A program made the position numbers and the translations under genes. A stretch of DNA of 64,000 bases from the NCBI RefSeq assembly GCF_002699205.1, contig NZ_PABT01000011.1, positions 1-64,000 of the forward strand. The letters run 5' to 3'. The DNA is from Allomuricauda sp. Its GTDB lineage: Bacteria > Bacteroidota > Bacteroidia > Flavobacteriales > Flavobacteriaceae. Positions 1 to 9,006 of the stretch are shown here, piece by piece. The notes beneath the pieces are model-generated. The model saw nothing but the letters and a program-made list of their open reading frames with translations, ran no database searches and was not told the DNA's origin. Every line of letters starts with the position of its first letter. The first letter of the stretch is position 1.

Positions 1-1452
1 GGACTCCTGGGCTCGCGAGCGGAACAGGTCGACCACCGTCACGCCCGTGGGGTACGACGCCTCCTCCCCGCGGAAGCCCTCCAGCAAAAGCGTGCGCTCA
101 TTTTGGGAAGCCTCAATTATATCACTTACTTTATGTGGTTCCCCATCGACACATTTGCTTAATATCTTAAGAAGATTATCCGCCATGAAATCAATTAAAG
201 GCAGAAACACTTCATCGCATTTTAAATCCAATCGAATTCGTGTACAATCTCTCCCATCAATAACAGTTAGGCCTATATCGTACTGGTCATCACCTACTAA
301 TGAGTTTTTGTATTTGGAATCTTTAAAATACTTTTTCCCGGTAAAATCCTCTCTCCCCTCTTTGATCAAATTAAAAATAGCACTGAAAAGAGGTTTCAAA
401 CCTATCCCATTAATTCTACTATAATTCCTTCGTATTTCTTCATAAACAATGTCATGGTTGTTAAGGCTATCTATCAATTCCAAGTTCGCTTCCTTCAATA
501 ACCAAGGTAATGTGTCTTCATCATTAGGACTAAGCACATTAATAACTCTATCAGCAAATAATCCCACAGTATTCTTGAATTCCCTATCATTCGTAATGCG
601 CTTATCCAAAATATTGCCCATGACAATCTTTTCTTTTCTGGAATACATATAGAGCAATGAAAAGTATGATGCTTGGTATATGGAGGAATAAACAACCTTT
701 TTCTTAATGGAAAAGGTTCTAATCTTACTCACAAGCTCCTTTGGCACTGTTATTACTTTACTATGAATTTTAGCCTCTTGTTCATTGGTATGAAAAGAAA
801 AATCCAGGGAAAATGGTTCCCCTGTCAGTTTTTCTTCCCAGTACTGGGTTTGTTTTATGTGCTCATCAGAACTAATAAAATCAAGTTGTTTTGAACAATA
901 ATCCCAATATTGAGGTTTCGGCGGTTCATCTTTAAGTACCTTATTTGCTTCGAGGAAAGAATAGATTTCATTTAATTCCTTCCACAGAATTTGCATAGAT
1001 GCTGAATCCGTAATAATATGATTTACATTTAGAATACAATAGGTCACCTTTTCAAACTCCACTATCTTAAATCGAATCAAGGCCTCGTTCTCAAGATTGA
1101 ATTCATATTCCTCTTCCTCCAATATTTCCTTTGCCATAAGCATATCAATCTCTGAACTGCTAGCTTTGAAAGGGCCTTTATAAACAATCAAGTCCTCGAC
1201 CTCTGAGGAATCTCCATAAACTTGATATAACCCATCATCCAGCATTCTAAAATTGGAACTAAGTATTGGATGCTTTCTTATAAGGAGATTTAGTGCTTCT
1301 TTGATAAAGCTCATATTCAAGGTCCCTCTAAAGGATTTATTCTCAATGAAATTCCAAAAGGCTGTTCCATAATTTAAGGCATGAAACCAGACTCCTTGTT
1401 GCTGAAAGGAAGCACGAACTCTTCCTCTGTCAAAATGGTGCTCAGAACTCAT
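1..1452 (-). CDS. NRPS, N-terminal condensation domain, runs off the left edge
   Basis: The reading frame is open for 484 codons from an ATG at 1452 to the window edge, so the C-terminal part is missing. Residues ~10-440 read as an NRPS condensation domain. The HHxxxDG motif appears at ~142 as NHIITDS: the second His and the Asp are kept, the first His is Asn and the Gly is Ser. From ~455 the sequence resembles the C-A linker and the start of an adenylation domain (SYPTGVTVVDLF). It is the last visible gene of the minus-strand cluster and would act after the A-T-C protein at 4120-7305. Oddity: the leftmost ~95 bases are about 70% GC with almost every third codon position G or C, whereas the rest of the gene is about one third GC, yet the frame continues. 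This may be a recombination joint or an assembly chimera. The condensation domain is clear; catalytic activity is less sure. Confidence 0.85.
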   Translation of the reverse strand, partial: MSSEHHFDRGRVRASFQQQGVWFHALNYGTAFWNFIENKSFRGTLNMSFIKEALNLLIRKHPILSSNFRMLDDGLYQVYGDSSEVEDLIVYKGPFKASSSEIDMLMAKEILEEEEYEFNLENEALIRFKIVEFEKVTYCILNVNHIITDSASMQILWKELNEIYSFLEANKVLKDEPPKPQYWDYCSKQLDFISSDEHIKQTQYWEEKLTGEPFSLDFSFHTNEQEAKIHSKVITVPKELVSKIRTFSIKKKVVYSSIYQASYFSLLYMYSRKEKIVMGNILDKRITNDREFKNTVGLFADRVINVLSPNDEDTLPWLLKEANLELIDSLNNHDIVYEEIRRNYSRINGIGLKPLFSAIFNLIKEGREDFTGKKYFKDSKYKNSLVGDDQYDIGLTVIDGRDCTRIRLDLKCDEVFLPLIDFMADNLLKILSKCVDGEPHKVSDIIEASQNERTLLLEGFRGEEASYPTGVTVVDLFRSRAQES

Positions 1453-1737
1453 AATATTTGTATGATAAAATAGTTAATGAATTGGATTAACTACGGCTAT
1501 TAAATTTAGAATCCGGAAAAGGTTGGAAGGAAAAATGATAACAATTTATAATGTATAATTGTTATCTACAGATTATTCGATAGTGGTAAAAATTTAATTA
1601 TGTGCAACAAGAGCAATTCCAAAGCTTCCCTTGTTATTTGTTTAATTTTCCGGAAGGTTAGATTTGTAAATTAGGCCAATGAATAAAAATTCTTGTTATA
1701 TCCATACACTAAAAGATAGTATTGGATTTTCTATGAT

Positions 1738-3036
1738 TTAATATTCAAATTTGATTTTGTCTTGAGAAAATGTTTGTTTAACACTATTTGCTATGGACCT
1801 AGAAACAAAGTCGCTGAAAATAATTCCTTTTTGGGTAAGCTCCAATTCTTCGATATTTCCAGTGATATATCCTTCTCTTTGAAGGTTTAAGATAGTTTTA
1901 GGAATCAGATTAAAATAATCGAAGCCAAACTTCTTTTCAAATTCCTTTTTCTTATAGGAGGCCAACCGAACGGAACAAAGTAACAATTCCTTTACAATCT
2001 CATCTTTGACTGACAAGGAAAAGGTTCTATAAATAGGCATGGTTCCATTCTCGATTTTTGTCTCATATAGCTTTATATTATTAATATTTTGATAGTTAAT
2101 GTTTCCTATCTTACCAAATGATGAAGCCCCATAAGCAATCATATCATGATTTCTCCAAGTATTCTCAATATACCTACTTTCACTTCCATTTTTTGTAAAG
2201 GCAAATGTACTCCACATTTCAAACCCAGCTGATTGCAGCATGTCCAAGGCAATTCTCATAAATTCGACCTCCTGTTTACTATCAGGCAGTTTTATTTGAT
2301 TACCGTAAACACCATCTCTAAAAAAAACTGTATTGGCATAGGCTTTCATTTTATATATTGTAAGCATATCTATTTTCTGGTTCAAAGCTATATCAACAGA
2401 TTCTTTCCAAGTGGTCATTTTCTCTCCAGCCAACCCACTCAATAAATCAATGTTCAACTCAAATCCTCCAACCTCCTTTACTGTCTCAATCGATTTTTTG
2501 GCCTGTTTGGATGTATGTTTCCTTCCTGAAAGTTTGATTATATCATCATTAAAGGATTGAACTCCCATACTTATCCTATTAACACCACCCTCTTTGTACC
2601 ATTGCAGTTTTGTTTTGGTGAATGTCCCTGGTTCTGCTTCAAATGCGAACTCCATATCATTATCCATATCATGGTGTTTGTGCAGTGCTCCCATTAGCTT
2701 TTTGAACTGAGCCTCAGTCAATATTGAAGGAGTACCTCCACCAATGTAAATTGAGTTCACCTTTCTTTTTTGTAAACCAAATTTTTCACTGATCAATTTA
2801 ATTTCCTGACAAAGAGCATCCACATATATATCAACTTGATCTTTTGACTTTACCAGTTCCTTCATGTAGAAACAATAATCACAAATTTGAATACAAAATG
2901 GAATATGTATATATATATTGATTCCTTCAGGAGTGAGCAACTTTTCGTTATCAATACTACTCCAATATTTGTAGGACGGATAATTAGTATAAAATTCCTC
3001 TCTAGTCGGAACCCAATTAGATTCTTCGATTTCCAT
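1738..3036 (-). CDS. HemN/HemW-like radical SAM enzyme
   Basis: This 432-aa protein has the radical SAM CX3CX2C cluster motif at ~48-56 inside HIPFCIQICDYC, the SAM-binding GGGTP motif at ~100, and the HemN/HemW signatures GVQSF and NIDLLSGL further on. The fold family is therefore the coproporphyrinogen-dehydrogenase-like group. This group includes housekeeping HemN and HemW and also the class C radical SAM methylases and cyclopropanases of natural-product pathways. Its place between an NRPS and a class I methyltransferase in the same direction favours a tailoring role, such as C-methylation or cyclopropane formation, over haem synthesis. That is inference. There are 286 bases without a gene between it and the methyltransferase upstream and 285 before the NRPS downstream. 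A HemW relative captured by chance near the cluster remains possible. Confidence 0.85.
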   Translation of the reverse strand: MEIEESNWVPTREEFYTNYPSYKYWSSIDNEKLLTPEGINIYIHIPFCIQICDYCFYMKELVKSKDQVDIYVDALCQEIKLISEKFGLQKRKVNSIYIGGGTPSILTEAQFKKLMGALHKHHDMDNDMEFAFEAEPGTFTKTKLQWYKEGGVNRISMGVQSFNDDIIKLSGRKHTSKQAKKSIETVKEVGGFELNIDLLSGLAGEKMTTWKESVDIALNQKIDMLTIYKMKAYANTVFFRDGVYGNQIKLPDSKQEVEFMRIALDMLQSAGFEMWSTFAFTKNGSESRYIENTWRNHDMIAYGASSFGKIGNINYQNINNIKLYETKIENGTMPIYRTFSLSVKDEIVKELLLCSVRLASYKKKEFEKKFGFDYFNLIPKTILNLQREGYITGNIEELELTQKGIIFSDFVSRSIANSVKQTFSQDKIKFEY

Positions 3037-3322
3037 AATTTTCCTTTTTTCTTATGTTATTTTATTATCTATTATTTGTTGGGTGTTCTTAAAATTTTTC
3101 TTGTGACAGATCAAAGTGGTAAAAATTGATTCTCCATAAAGTAAGTATGGACCTTCATACAACTGTTATCGTCACATATCGGGAAGTATCCGGAAATAAT
3201 GCGTTCCATTCAGATATATGGAGAAGAAGAATCTGAATACAGTCTAAAACCTCAATTAAACGGGTACAAAAGATTGTCTAATTTCAATTTAATACAAATG
3301 CAACTACTATTTGTTGCCAATC

Positions 3323-4102
3323 TTATCCTTGCTTTTCACAAACCATTATCATAGATTTTGCATGGTTATCGTATGGTGCCCCGCCAAAATCACCATAAAC
3401 TTTAATATTTTTGAATCCGATGCGCTCCAAATGCTCTTTCAGTTCAGTAGCGGAATAGAGTCTATGAAATGCCACGATTTCCTCCTTAATTCCATCTTTC
3501 ACAATGCTTCTTCTACATTCCAAAAGACTCCAATCATTCAAAATCTTACTTACTGCCTTTACTTTATACCCTTCATAATCAAACTCTTCAATTTCCTTGA
3601 ATGTAGATGCAATGACTTCTTTTCCTAAGATTTCTATTACAAACTTACCTTCATCAACCAAAGAGTTATATACATTCTCAAGGACCTTGATGTCATCATT
3701 TATGTCCTCAAAATATCCAAACGAAGTACACAGATTAACAATCACCTCAAAAGTGTTAAATTGACGAAAATCCCGCATATCACTGTGTATATATTCAATA
3801 TCCAGATTTTGCTTTTCGGAATTATTCTTTGCCAACTTAAGATATGATTCTGTAATATCCACTCCAGTTACTGAATATCCAAGACGAGCAAATTCCATAG
3901 AATGTCTTCCTATTCCACAACATAAATCCAATATTTTTGAATTTTTATCCACTTTGCCCAATAGCTTCATCAATCGGTCAACTTCAAGAAAGGTAAGCCG
4001 GACCAAATTTTTGTTGAAAATAATCGACTGTTTTAACTCCCAATCCTTTTCTCTTTGGAACCAAGAACTTCTTTCTTCCTTAATTTGTGTTTCTGTTTTC
4101 AT
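3323..4102 (-). CDS. class I SAM-dependent methyltransferase
   Basis: This 259-aa protein has a Rossmann-type SAM-binding motif I at ~56-66 (ILDLCCGIGRHS), an acidic motif II (VTGVDIT) and a post-motif region with DMRDF. It matches the size and layout of small-molecule methyltransferases. It begins 17 bases after the stop of the A-T-C NRPS, so it is probably cotranscribed, and the next gene downstream is the HemN-like radical SAM enzyme. HemN-like enzymes paired with a methyltransferase are known to build cyclopropanes in CC-1065-type pathways, where the methyltransferase closes the ring; that parallel is suggestive only. It could equally be a simple O-, N- or C-methyltransferase acting on the peptide or the aryl cap. 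Confidence 0.85.
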   Translation of the reverse strand: MKTETQIKEERSSWFQREKDWELKQSIIFNKNLVRLTFLEVDRLMKLLGKVDKNSKILDLCCGIGRHSMEFARLGYSVTGVDITESYLKLAKNNSEKQNLDIEYIHSDMRDFRQFNTFEVIVNLCTSFGYFEDINDDIKVLENVYNSLVDEGKFVIEILGKEVIASTFKEIEEFDYEGYKVKAVSKILNDWSLLECRRSIVKDGIKEEIVAFHRLYSATELKEHLERIGFKNIKVYGDFGGAPYDNHAKSMIMVCEKQG

Positions 4103-4119
4103 TGAATGTATTTTAAAAT

Positions 4120-7100
4120 TTATTTGATATTTAATGAGTTAGGTTCCATATTCAACACATCTTTAAGGCTTTGATTCGAATTTGCTTCAATAAGTGCCGA
4201 TAAAAGATTTAAATAATTTTTGCCCAGTTTATTTAAGTTGTGATAATTGAAATAACCAATGTTAGATGACAGTCTTAGTGTCAAGCTGGATTCATTGTCA
4301 AAAACGGCCAATGACATAGGAAGATTCTCCATATTTTTTAGAGGTACATGTAATCTCATGGTCGCATCACCAAAACTATAGCGTTCCTTATAGTTGAGAT
4401 AACCAAAGAAGGAACTTATCAGATTGTTTACCTTCCTACCCTTTTTAATCCAAAACTCAAATAAATCTTCAATAGGGTAGCGGCTATGTTTTATTGCTTT
4501 CAAAATCTCATGTTCGAAGGATTTTAAAAAGTCATCTATGCTTAATTCGTCATCTATATCCATTTTGAATATTATTGCATTGGTAATAAGCCCTATGATT
4601 TTTTCCGATATTTTATTTCTCCGATTATGAACCGGAATCATAATGGAAATTTTTTTAGACAAATTCAATTTTGCCAAAAAAATAAAATAGGTAACCAAGA
4701 GAATTTGAAACCTAGTTGACTTGCGTTTTTTTGCAAATTGATCTAGAGCCATCATTTTTTCAGCGGATATCCCTATAACTATCGAAACTCCCGATAATTT
4801 TCTTGATTGCAAGCTTTCAATATTCCTCGAGGATGAAATTTTAAAACTTTCATTCTCATTGGAATATAAATTTTCCCAAAACAATTTATCAACTTGGTAT
4901 TGATTGGAAGCCATATAGGATTGATTGATGTTTTGAAAATCTGAGAATTGATATTTTTTGCCCCCATTAGGTTTTTGGTTATATACCTCTTCCAAATCTT
5001 GCATCATAACATTCAAAGACCACCCATCTGAATTTATATGAGGTAAATCCATATGGAGATATTTTTTTGAGTTTTTCAGCTCAATGATATAAACTCGAAC
5101 CAGTAAATCTTTTGTAAAATCAAATGGCCCAGTCAAAGTGAATATTTCCTCATCAATACTATTTGTTTTTCCTTTGACTCGATTGATCTTAAATTTGAAA
5201 TCATTGCTGACTTTTATGAAAACATTCCCACTGTTAAGGAAAAAATGAGTTCTCAAACTTTCATTTTCCATTATAATTTTGGAGAATGCACTTTCTAATC
5301 TGAGAAAGTCCATCTTTCCAGAAATCTCCAAGGTTAAATTGGACCTTGGAAATGTTTCATCTCCATTCAACAGGTTTTGGACAAATAATTTTTTTTGTGT
5401 CTTCGAGGCACCTTGCTCCCCAATTCGGGTTGGAGTAACTTCAACTGAATCTATAACATTCTTCTTACTTTCTATATATCTGCATAACTCGTTTATGGTC
5501 ATTGCGCTGAACAACTCTTCTGCAACGAGATCAATATCAAGAGCATTGGATATTTCAAAACTCATTCTTATCAAAAGCAAAGAATTCCCTCCTAATTCAA
5601 AAAAATGATCATGATAGGTAATGTGATCTATTTGTAATAGCCTTTTCCAAATCTTCAGCAATTCTTGATGTAGAGTGGATTCAATCGATAATTGATTATT
5701 TGAGCTATAATAAGATGCATCATCAGCATTGAACCTCTCTGGTTTTGTTAGAAGTTTCCGATCAATTTTATTGTTGAATGTTAAAGGCCATTTATCAATT
5801 AAAAAAATTAAGTTTGGATGAAGATAGGCAGGTATTTTATTGGTTAAAAACTGTTGAAATAAATGCTTGTCATATTTTTTTTGAGGTTCGATATAGGCTA
5901 TAACACACTTGGAATGAAGTTGATTTTCGCCTATTACCACAACACATTGTCTCACCATGTCACACTGTGAGATATTATTCTCAATATCCCCTAATTCGAT
6001 TCTACGACCTGCAATCTTTATTTGACCATCGGATCTACCAATGAACTGTATATTTCCGTCCCCTAATAGTCTTACAATATCACCAGTTCGATAGAGTCTT
6101 CTTACCTTTCCATTCATTTTTACGAAAATGAATTTTTCCTTGGTCATCTTGGGATTATTTAAGTACCCTCTAGCCAGCAAAGAACCGGAAATGTAAAGTT
6201 CTCCATCTTCACCGCCGGTAACCTCATTCAAGTCTTTATCCAGTATGTGGATATTCACATTTGGTAGAGGCTTACCAATGGGTATATTCTTTGAAGACCA
6301 TTCAACATCTTTACTAATCTTAAAAGTGGATACTCCAATTGTGGTTTCCGTAGGTCCGTAATGATTGAATACTTCACATTTTCTGGGAACCTTGGTTAAA
6401 ACCAGGTCCATTAAATTTCCAGGACATGCTTCCCCCCCTATTATTAATCTTTTTCGTGGTAAAATATTGGCTGCGGATGTGTCTTTCAATAAAAATGCCA
6501 AAAGGGTTGGGGTGATTTTGTAACAATCTATCTTATGTTTTTTTATCTGTTTTACCAGCAATTCAAATCTGGAAATGTTTTTCAGGTTAATGATATACAA
6601 CGTTTTTCCATAACAAAGTGCAGTGAATATAGCTGTATATCCAGCGTCAGCAGCAAATGAACCGAGAACCGCATAGCTATTACACCGATTAAGATTCAAT
6701 TCACCATAAACGTCATTTAGATATGCAAACAATTGCCTGTGCTCAACCATTACACCTTTTGGATTTCCAGTAGAACCTGAAGTGAAAATCACGTATGCCA
6801 AATCCTTTTCTATTGGTAAAAATGGTAAACGTACAGTTAGCTCCTCCTTTATTGAAGAAGCATCTTTATCCAACAAAATGCATATATTCTTTTTTTCAGG
6901 AGGAATTTGACCATACAGATTTGAACAGGTAATAATGACAATTGGTTGGATATCTTCCAATATGCCTGAAATCCTTTCCAAGGGTGTTCCTGGTTCAATT
7001 GGCGAAAAAGCCCCCCCTGCTTTTAGAATACCAAGCATTGCCATAATTGCCGTATCATCCTGATTTAGAATTACAGGAACAATAACATTTCCCCTAACAC

Positions 7101-7305
7101 CGTATTTTTTGAGGTAATGAGCCAACCGATTACTTTTGCTATCCAATTCATGAAAGCTAACCCGTCTATCCCCATAGATTAGTGCAGTTTCATTATGCTT
7201 TGCACTTGCATTTTTATAGAAAAGTTTCAATACTGTTTCGCCCATTTTAATCTTGGAAAATTCTAATGGCAAAGGAATTTCCTCTACTGGGAGGAACCTT
7301 ACCAA
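4120..7305 (-). CDS. NRPS with A-T-C domain order
   Basis: This 1061-aa protein holds an adenylation domain (~25-520), a carrier domain (~545-610) and a condensation domain (~640-1050). Visible motifs are A3 FTSGSTGNPKG (~172), A5 NHYGPTETT, A7/A8 YRTGD and GRSDGQIKIAGRRIE, A10 NKIDRK, the carrier serine in FFELGGNSLL (~573), and a condensation motif PHINSDG (~755). In the last the catalytic second His and the Asp are present but the first His is Pro. The A4 segment reads SFAADAGYTAIF, unlike the usual FDxS form, so the substrate cannot be read with the standard specificity code. There is no thioesterase. The protein ends in a C domain and the next NRPS (1-1452) starts with one, so two C domains follow each other on the line, which is unusual. 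Confidence 0.93.
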   Translation of the reverse strand: MVRFLPVEEIPLPLEFSKIKMGETVLKLFYKNASAKHNETALIYGDRRVSFHELDSKSNRLAHYLKKYGVRGNVIVPVILNQDDTAIMAMLGILKAGGAFSPIEPGTPLERISGILEDIQPIVIITCSNLYGQIPPEKKNICILLDKDASSIKEELTVRLPFLPIEKDLAYVIFTSGSTGNPKGVMVEHRQLFAYLNDVYGELNLNRCNSYAVLGSFAADAGYTAIFTALCYGKTLYIINLKNISRFELLVKQIKKHKIDCYKITPTLLAFLLKDTSAANILPRKRLIIGGEACPGNLMDLVLTKVPRKCEVFNHYGPTETTIGVSTFKISKDVEWSSKNIPIGKPLPNVNIHILDKDLNEVTGGEDGELYISGSLLARGYLNNPKMTKEKFIFVKMNGKVRRLYRTGDIVRLLGDGNIQFIGRSDGQIKIAGRRIELGDIENNISQCDMVRQCVVVIGENQLHSKCVIAYIEPQKKYDKHLFQQFLTNKIPAYLHPNLIFLIDKWPLTFNNKIDRKLLTKPERFNADDASYYSSNNQLSIESTLHQELLKIWKRLLQIDHITYHDHFFELGGNSLLLIRMSFEISNALDIDLVAEELFSAMTINELCRYIESKKNVIDSVEVTPTRIGEQGASKTQKKLFVQNLLNGDETFPRSNLTLEISGKMDFLRLESAFSKIIMENESLRTHFFLNSGNVFIKVSNDFKFKINRVKGKTNSIDEEIFTLTGPFDFTKDLLVRVYIIELKNSKKYLHMDLPHINSDGWSLNVMMQDLEEVYNQKPNGGKKYQFSDFQNINQSYMASNQYQVDKLFWENLYSNENESFKISSSRNIESLQSRKLSGVSIVIGISAEKMMALDQFAKKRKSTRFQILLVTYFIFLAKLNLSKKISIMIPVHNRRNKISEKIIGLITNAIIFKMDIDDELSIDDFLKSFEHEILKAIKHSRYPIEDLFEFWIKKGRKVNNLISSFFGYLNYKERYSFGDATMRLHVPLKNMENLPMSLAVFDNESSLTLRLSSNIGYFNYHNLNKLGKNYLNLLSALIEANSNQSLKDVLNMEPNSLNIK

Positions 7306-7389
7306 TCTTTTTAATTGAATGAATCATTGGTTATTGGTGAAGAAACTGAAAAATTAAGAAGGGGGTAACTTTGCTTAAAAAAGGGGTTA

Positions 7390-8598
7390 CTACTCTTTTT
7401 TGCGAGCAAAAAAGCTATCAATGGCTTCCAACGCCATTACTTGTGGAGATTTCGGCAGAGTCTCCTTAGAATGACTCTTAATATTTTTCACATAATGCTC
7501 CCTATGGTCAAGGATATGAATGGTTTCTTTCAAAAGCAATTTGCTTGAAAACGATTTCAAAGAAATATGGATGCCCATTCCCAAATCTTCAACTGTTCTT
7601 GCATTTAACTTTTGTTCAGGAATGACAGGAATAACAATCATTGGAGTTTGAGAGTAAACTGCTTCATGAATACTGGCCATCCCACCATGTGTTATAAATA
7701 ACTTAGCCTTTGAAAGTAATTCCTGTTGATTTGCGTATTGGACTACCTGAATATTCTCGGGAATCATTCCCAATTTCTTCCTATCGGTGGCTCGCCCGAT
7801 GGAAATAATACATTTTCCATGAAATCCCTTAAAAGCGGTAATACAATCTTTAAAAAAGCAAATAGTATTTGAGGTAATCGTCCCCATTGATATATATATG
7901 AGATCTTCCTTATTTCTTGAAACATGGGCAACATCCAACTTTCGAGGAAACCCCACAAACTCATATTCGTTACCGAAAATTTCAATTTGTGGTTGGAAAC
8001 AGGGCAAAATAAAGGAGACATTTAAATCTCCCTTGTTTACATATATATCCCATATGTCTATATTTTTATTTTTTAAACGGAAGAGCTGATACAATTTCAG
8101 ACGTTTGAGATAGAAACTTAATCCATCATCAACATTTTTCCTAAGGGATTTTTTTTCATTGCTCTCCAACTCCCTAAAAAAAGGAAGCATTATTCTTTTG
8201 TCAAGTACAAAAGTTGAAAATAATGTAAAACTAGGTATTCTAAGATATTGCGCCAGAAGTTTCCCCCAAACAGCCAAATGGGAATGTAAAATAAAGTCTG
8301 GCTTTTCTCTTTCTGATTCACTGATTAGGAAATCGACCAAATCAATAGACGTATCCAATAAGATATGACCAAATTCAAAATAAGATGTGGATTCATCAAT
8401 CTTGTTGGCATAATTCCCTTTAAAATATTTTGGGTATTCAATGAACCTATATTCTTTATGGCCTTCAGGTGAGAACTCCGACGTATTATAGCAAATTATG
8501 TCATATTCTTCAAGGGCAATAAGATCCAAAAAAGGTGACAGGGTATTGTTGACACCATGAGAAGGTAAACTAAAAAAAAGACCTTTTTTCTTTTTCAC
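7390..8598 (-). CDS. GT1-family glycosyltransferase (MGT/UGT-like)
   Basis: This 402-aa protein has the GT-B fold signature of family 1 glycosyltransferases. The C-terminal half carries a donor-binding motif near ~303 (ITHGGMASIHEA), followed by PMIVIPVIPEQ and NARTVEDLGMG, the typical nucleotide-sugar-binding stretch of macrolide-type glycosyltransferases. The N-terminus (LFFSLPSHGVNNTLSP) matches the acceptor-side start of this family. It lies between the ACP and the A-T-C NRPS in the same direction with short gaps (84 and 86 bases), so it probably decorates the product of the cluster. No sugar-biosynthesis gene is visible here, which suggests a common cellular donor such as UDP-glucose or UDP-GlcNAc; that part is inference. 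Confidence 0.88.
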   Translation of the reverse strand: MKKKKGLFFSLPSHGVNNTLSPFLDLIALEEYDIICYNTSEFSPEGHKEYRFIEYPKYFKGNYANKIDESTSYFEFGHILLDTSIDLVDFLISESEREKPDFILHSHLAVWGKLLAQYLRIPSFTLFSTFVLDKRIMLPFFRELESNEKKSLRKNVDDGLSFYLKRLKLYQLFRLKNKNIDIWDIYVNKGDLNVSFILPCFQPQIEIFGNEYEFVGFPRKLDVAHVSRNKEDLIYISMGTITSNTICFFKDCITAFKGFHGKCIISIGRATDRKKLGMIPENIQVVQYANQQELLSKAKLFITHGGMASIHEAVYSQTPMIVIPVIPEQKLNARTVEDLGMGIHISLKSFSSKLLLKETIHILDHREHYVKNIKSHSKETLPKSPQVMALEAIDSFFARKKE

Positions 8599-8684
8599 TG
8601 GTATTGCTTATCGAGTTTCAAAAGCACTCCATCATATAATTATAAGTCAATTATTGATACAGTATTAATTGAAATGGCCATTTC

Positions 8685-8978
8685 CTAGTTCAATGGGACG
8701 TCCTTTATTTCAGGGTCAACTTTTGAAGTAATGAATTCCGCTAGGTTATCAAGGCATCCAAAAACTTCCCCACTGATTTCTATACTGTCGAAATCAATCT
8801 TAAATTTCTTTTCAATAAGAACTATGAAGTTTACAATAGTAATTGAGTCAAGACCCAATCCATCATCATATAATGAAACATTATCTTTTATTTCATTTAG
8901 ATCAACAGGGACTTCCAGGTCATTGACTATAATATTTTTCAATTTGTTTTTGACATTTTCAACATTATTGTTTTCCAT
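8685..8978 (-). CDS. stand-alone acyl carrier protein
   Basis: This 97-aa protein has the carrier-protein signature GLGLDSITIVNFI with the phosphopantetheine-accepting serine at ~43, followed by an acidic helix (LIEKKFKIDF). It is short, acidic and lacks other domains. It starts 28 bases after the AMP-dependent ligase gene, which points to the ligase loading an acyl or aryl group onto this carrier, as in trans-loaded starter units of hybrid pathways. Whether the group is then taken by the condensation domain of one of the NRPS proteins is inference. Confidence 0.9.
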   Translation of the reverse strand: MENNNVENVKNKLKNIIVNDLEVPVDLNEIKDNVSLYDDGLGLDSITIVNFIVLIEKKFKIDFDSIEISGEVFGCLDNLAEFITSKVDPEIKDVPLN

Positions 8979-9006
8979 AAATCAAATTTTATAATTAAAC
9001 TTCTTT

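Noticed and set aside
1738-3036. Radical SAM gene as a RiPP (sactipeptide) maturase
   Set aside because: No SPASM-type C-terminal cysteines and no precursor peptide gene nearby; HemN/HemW signatures fit better.
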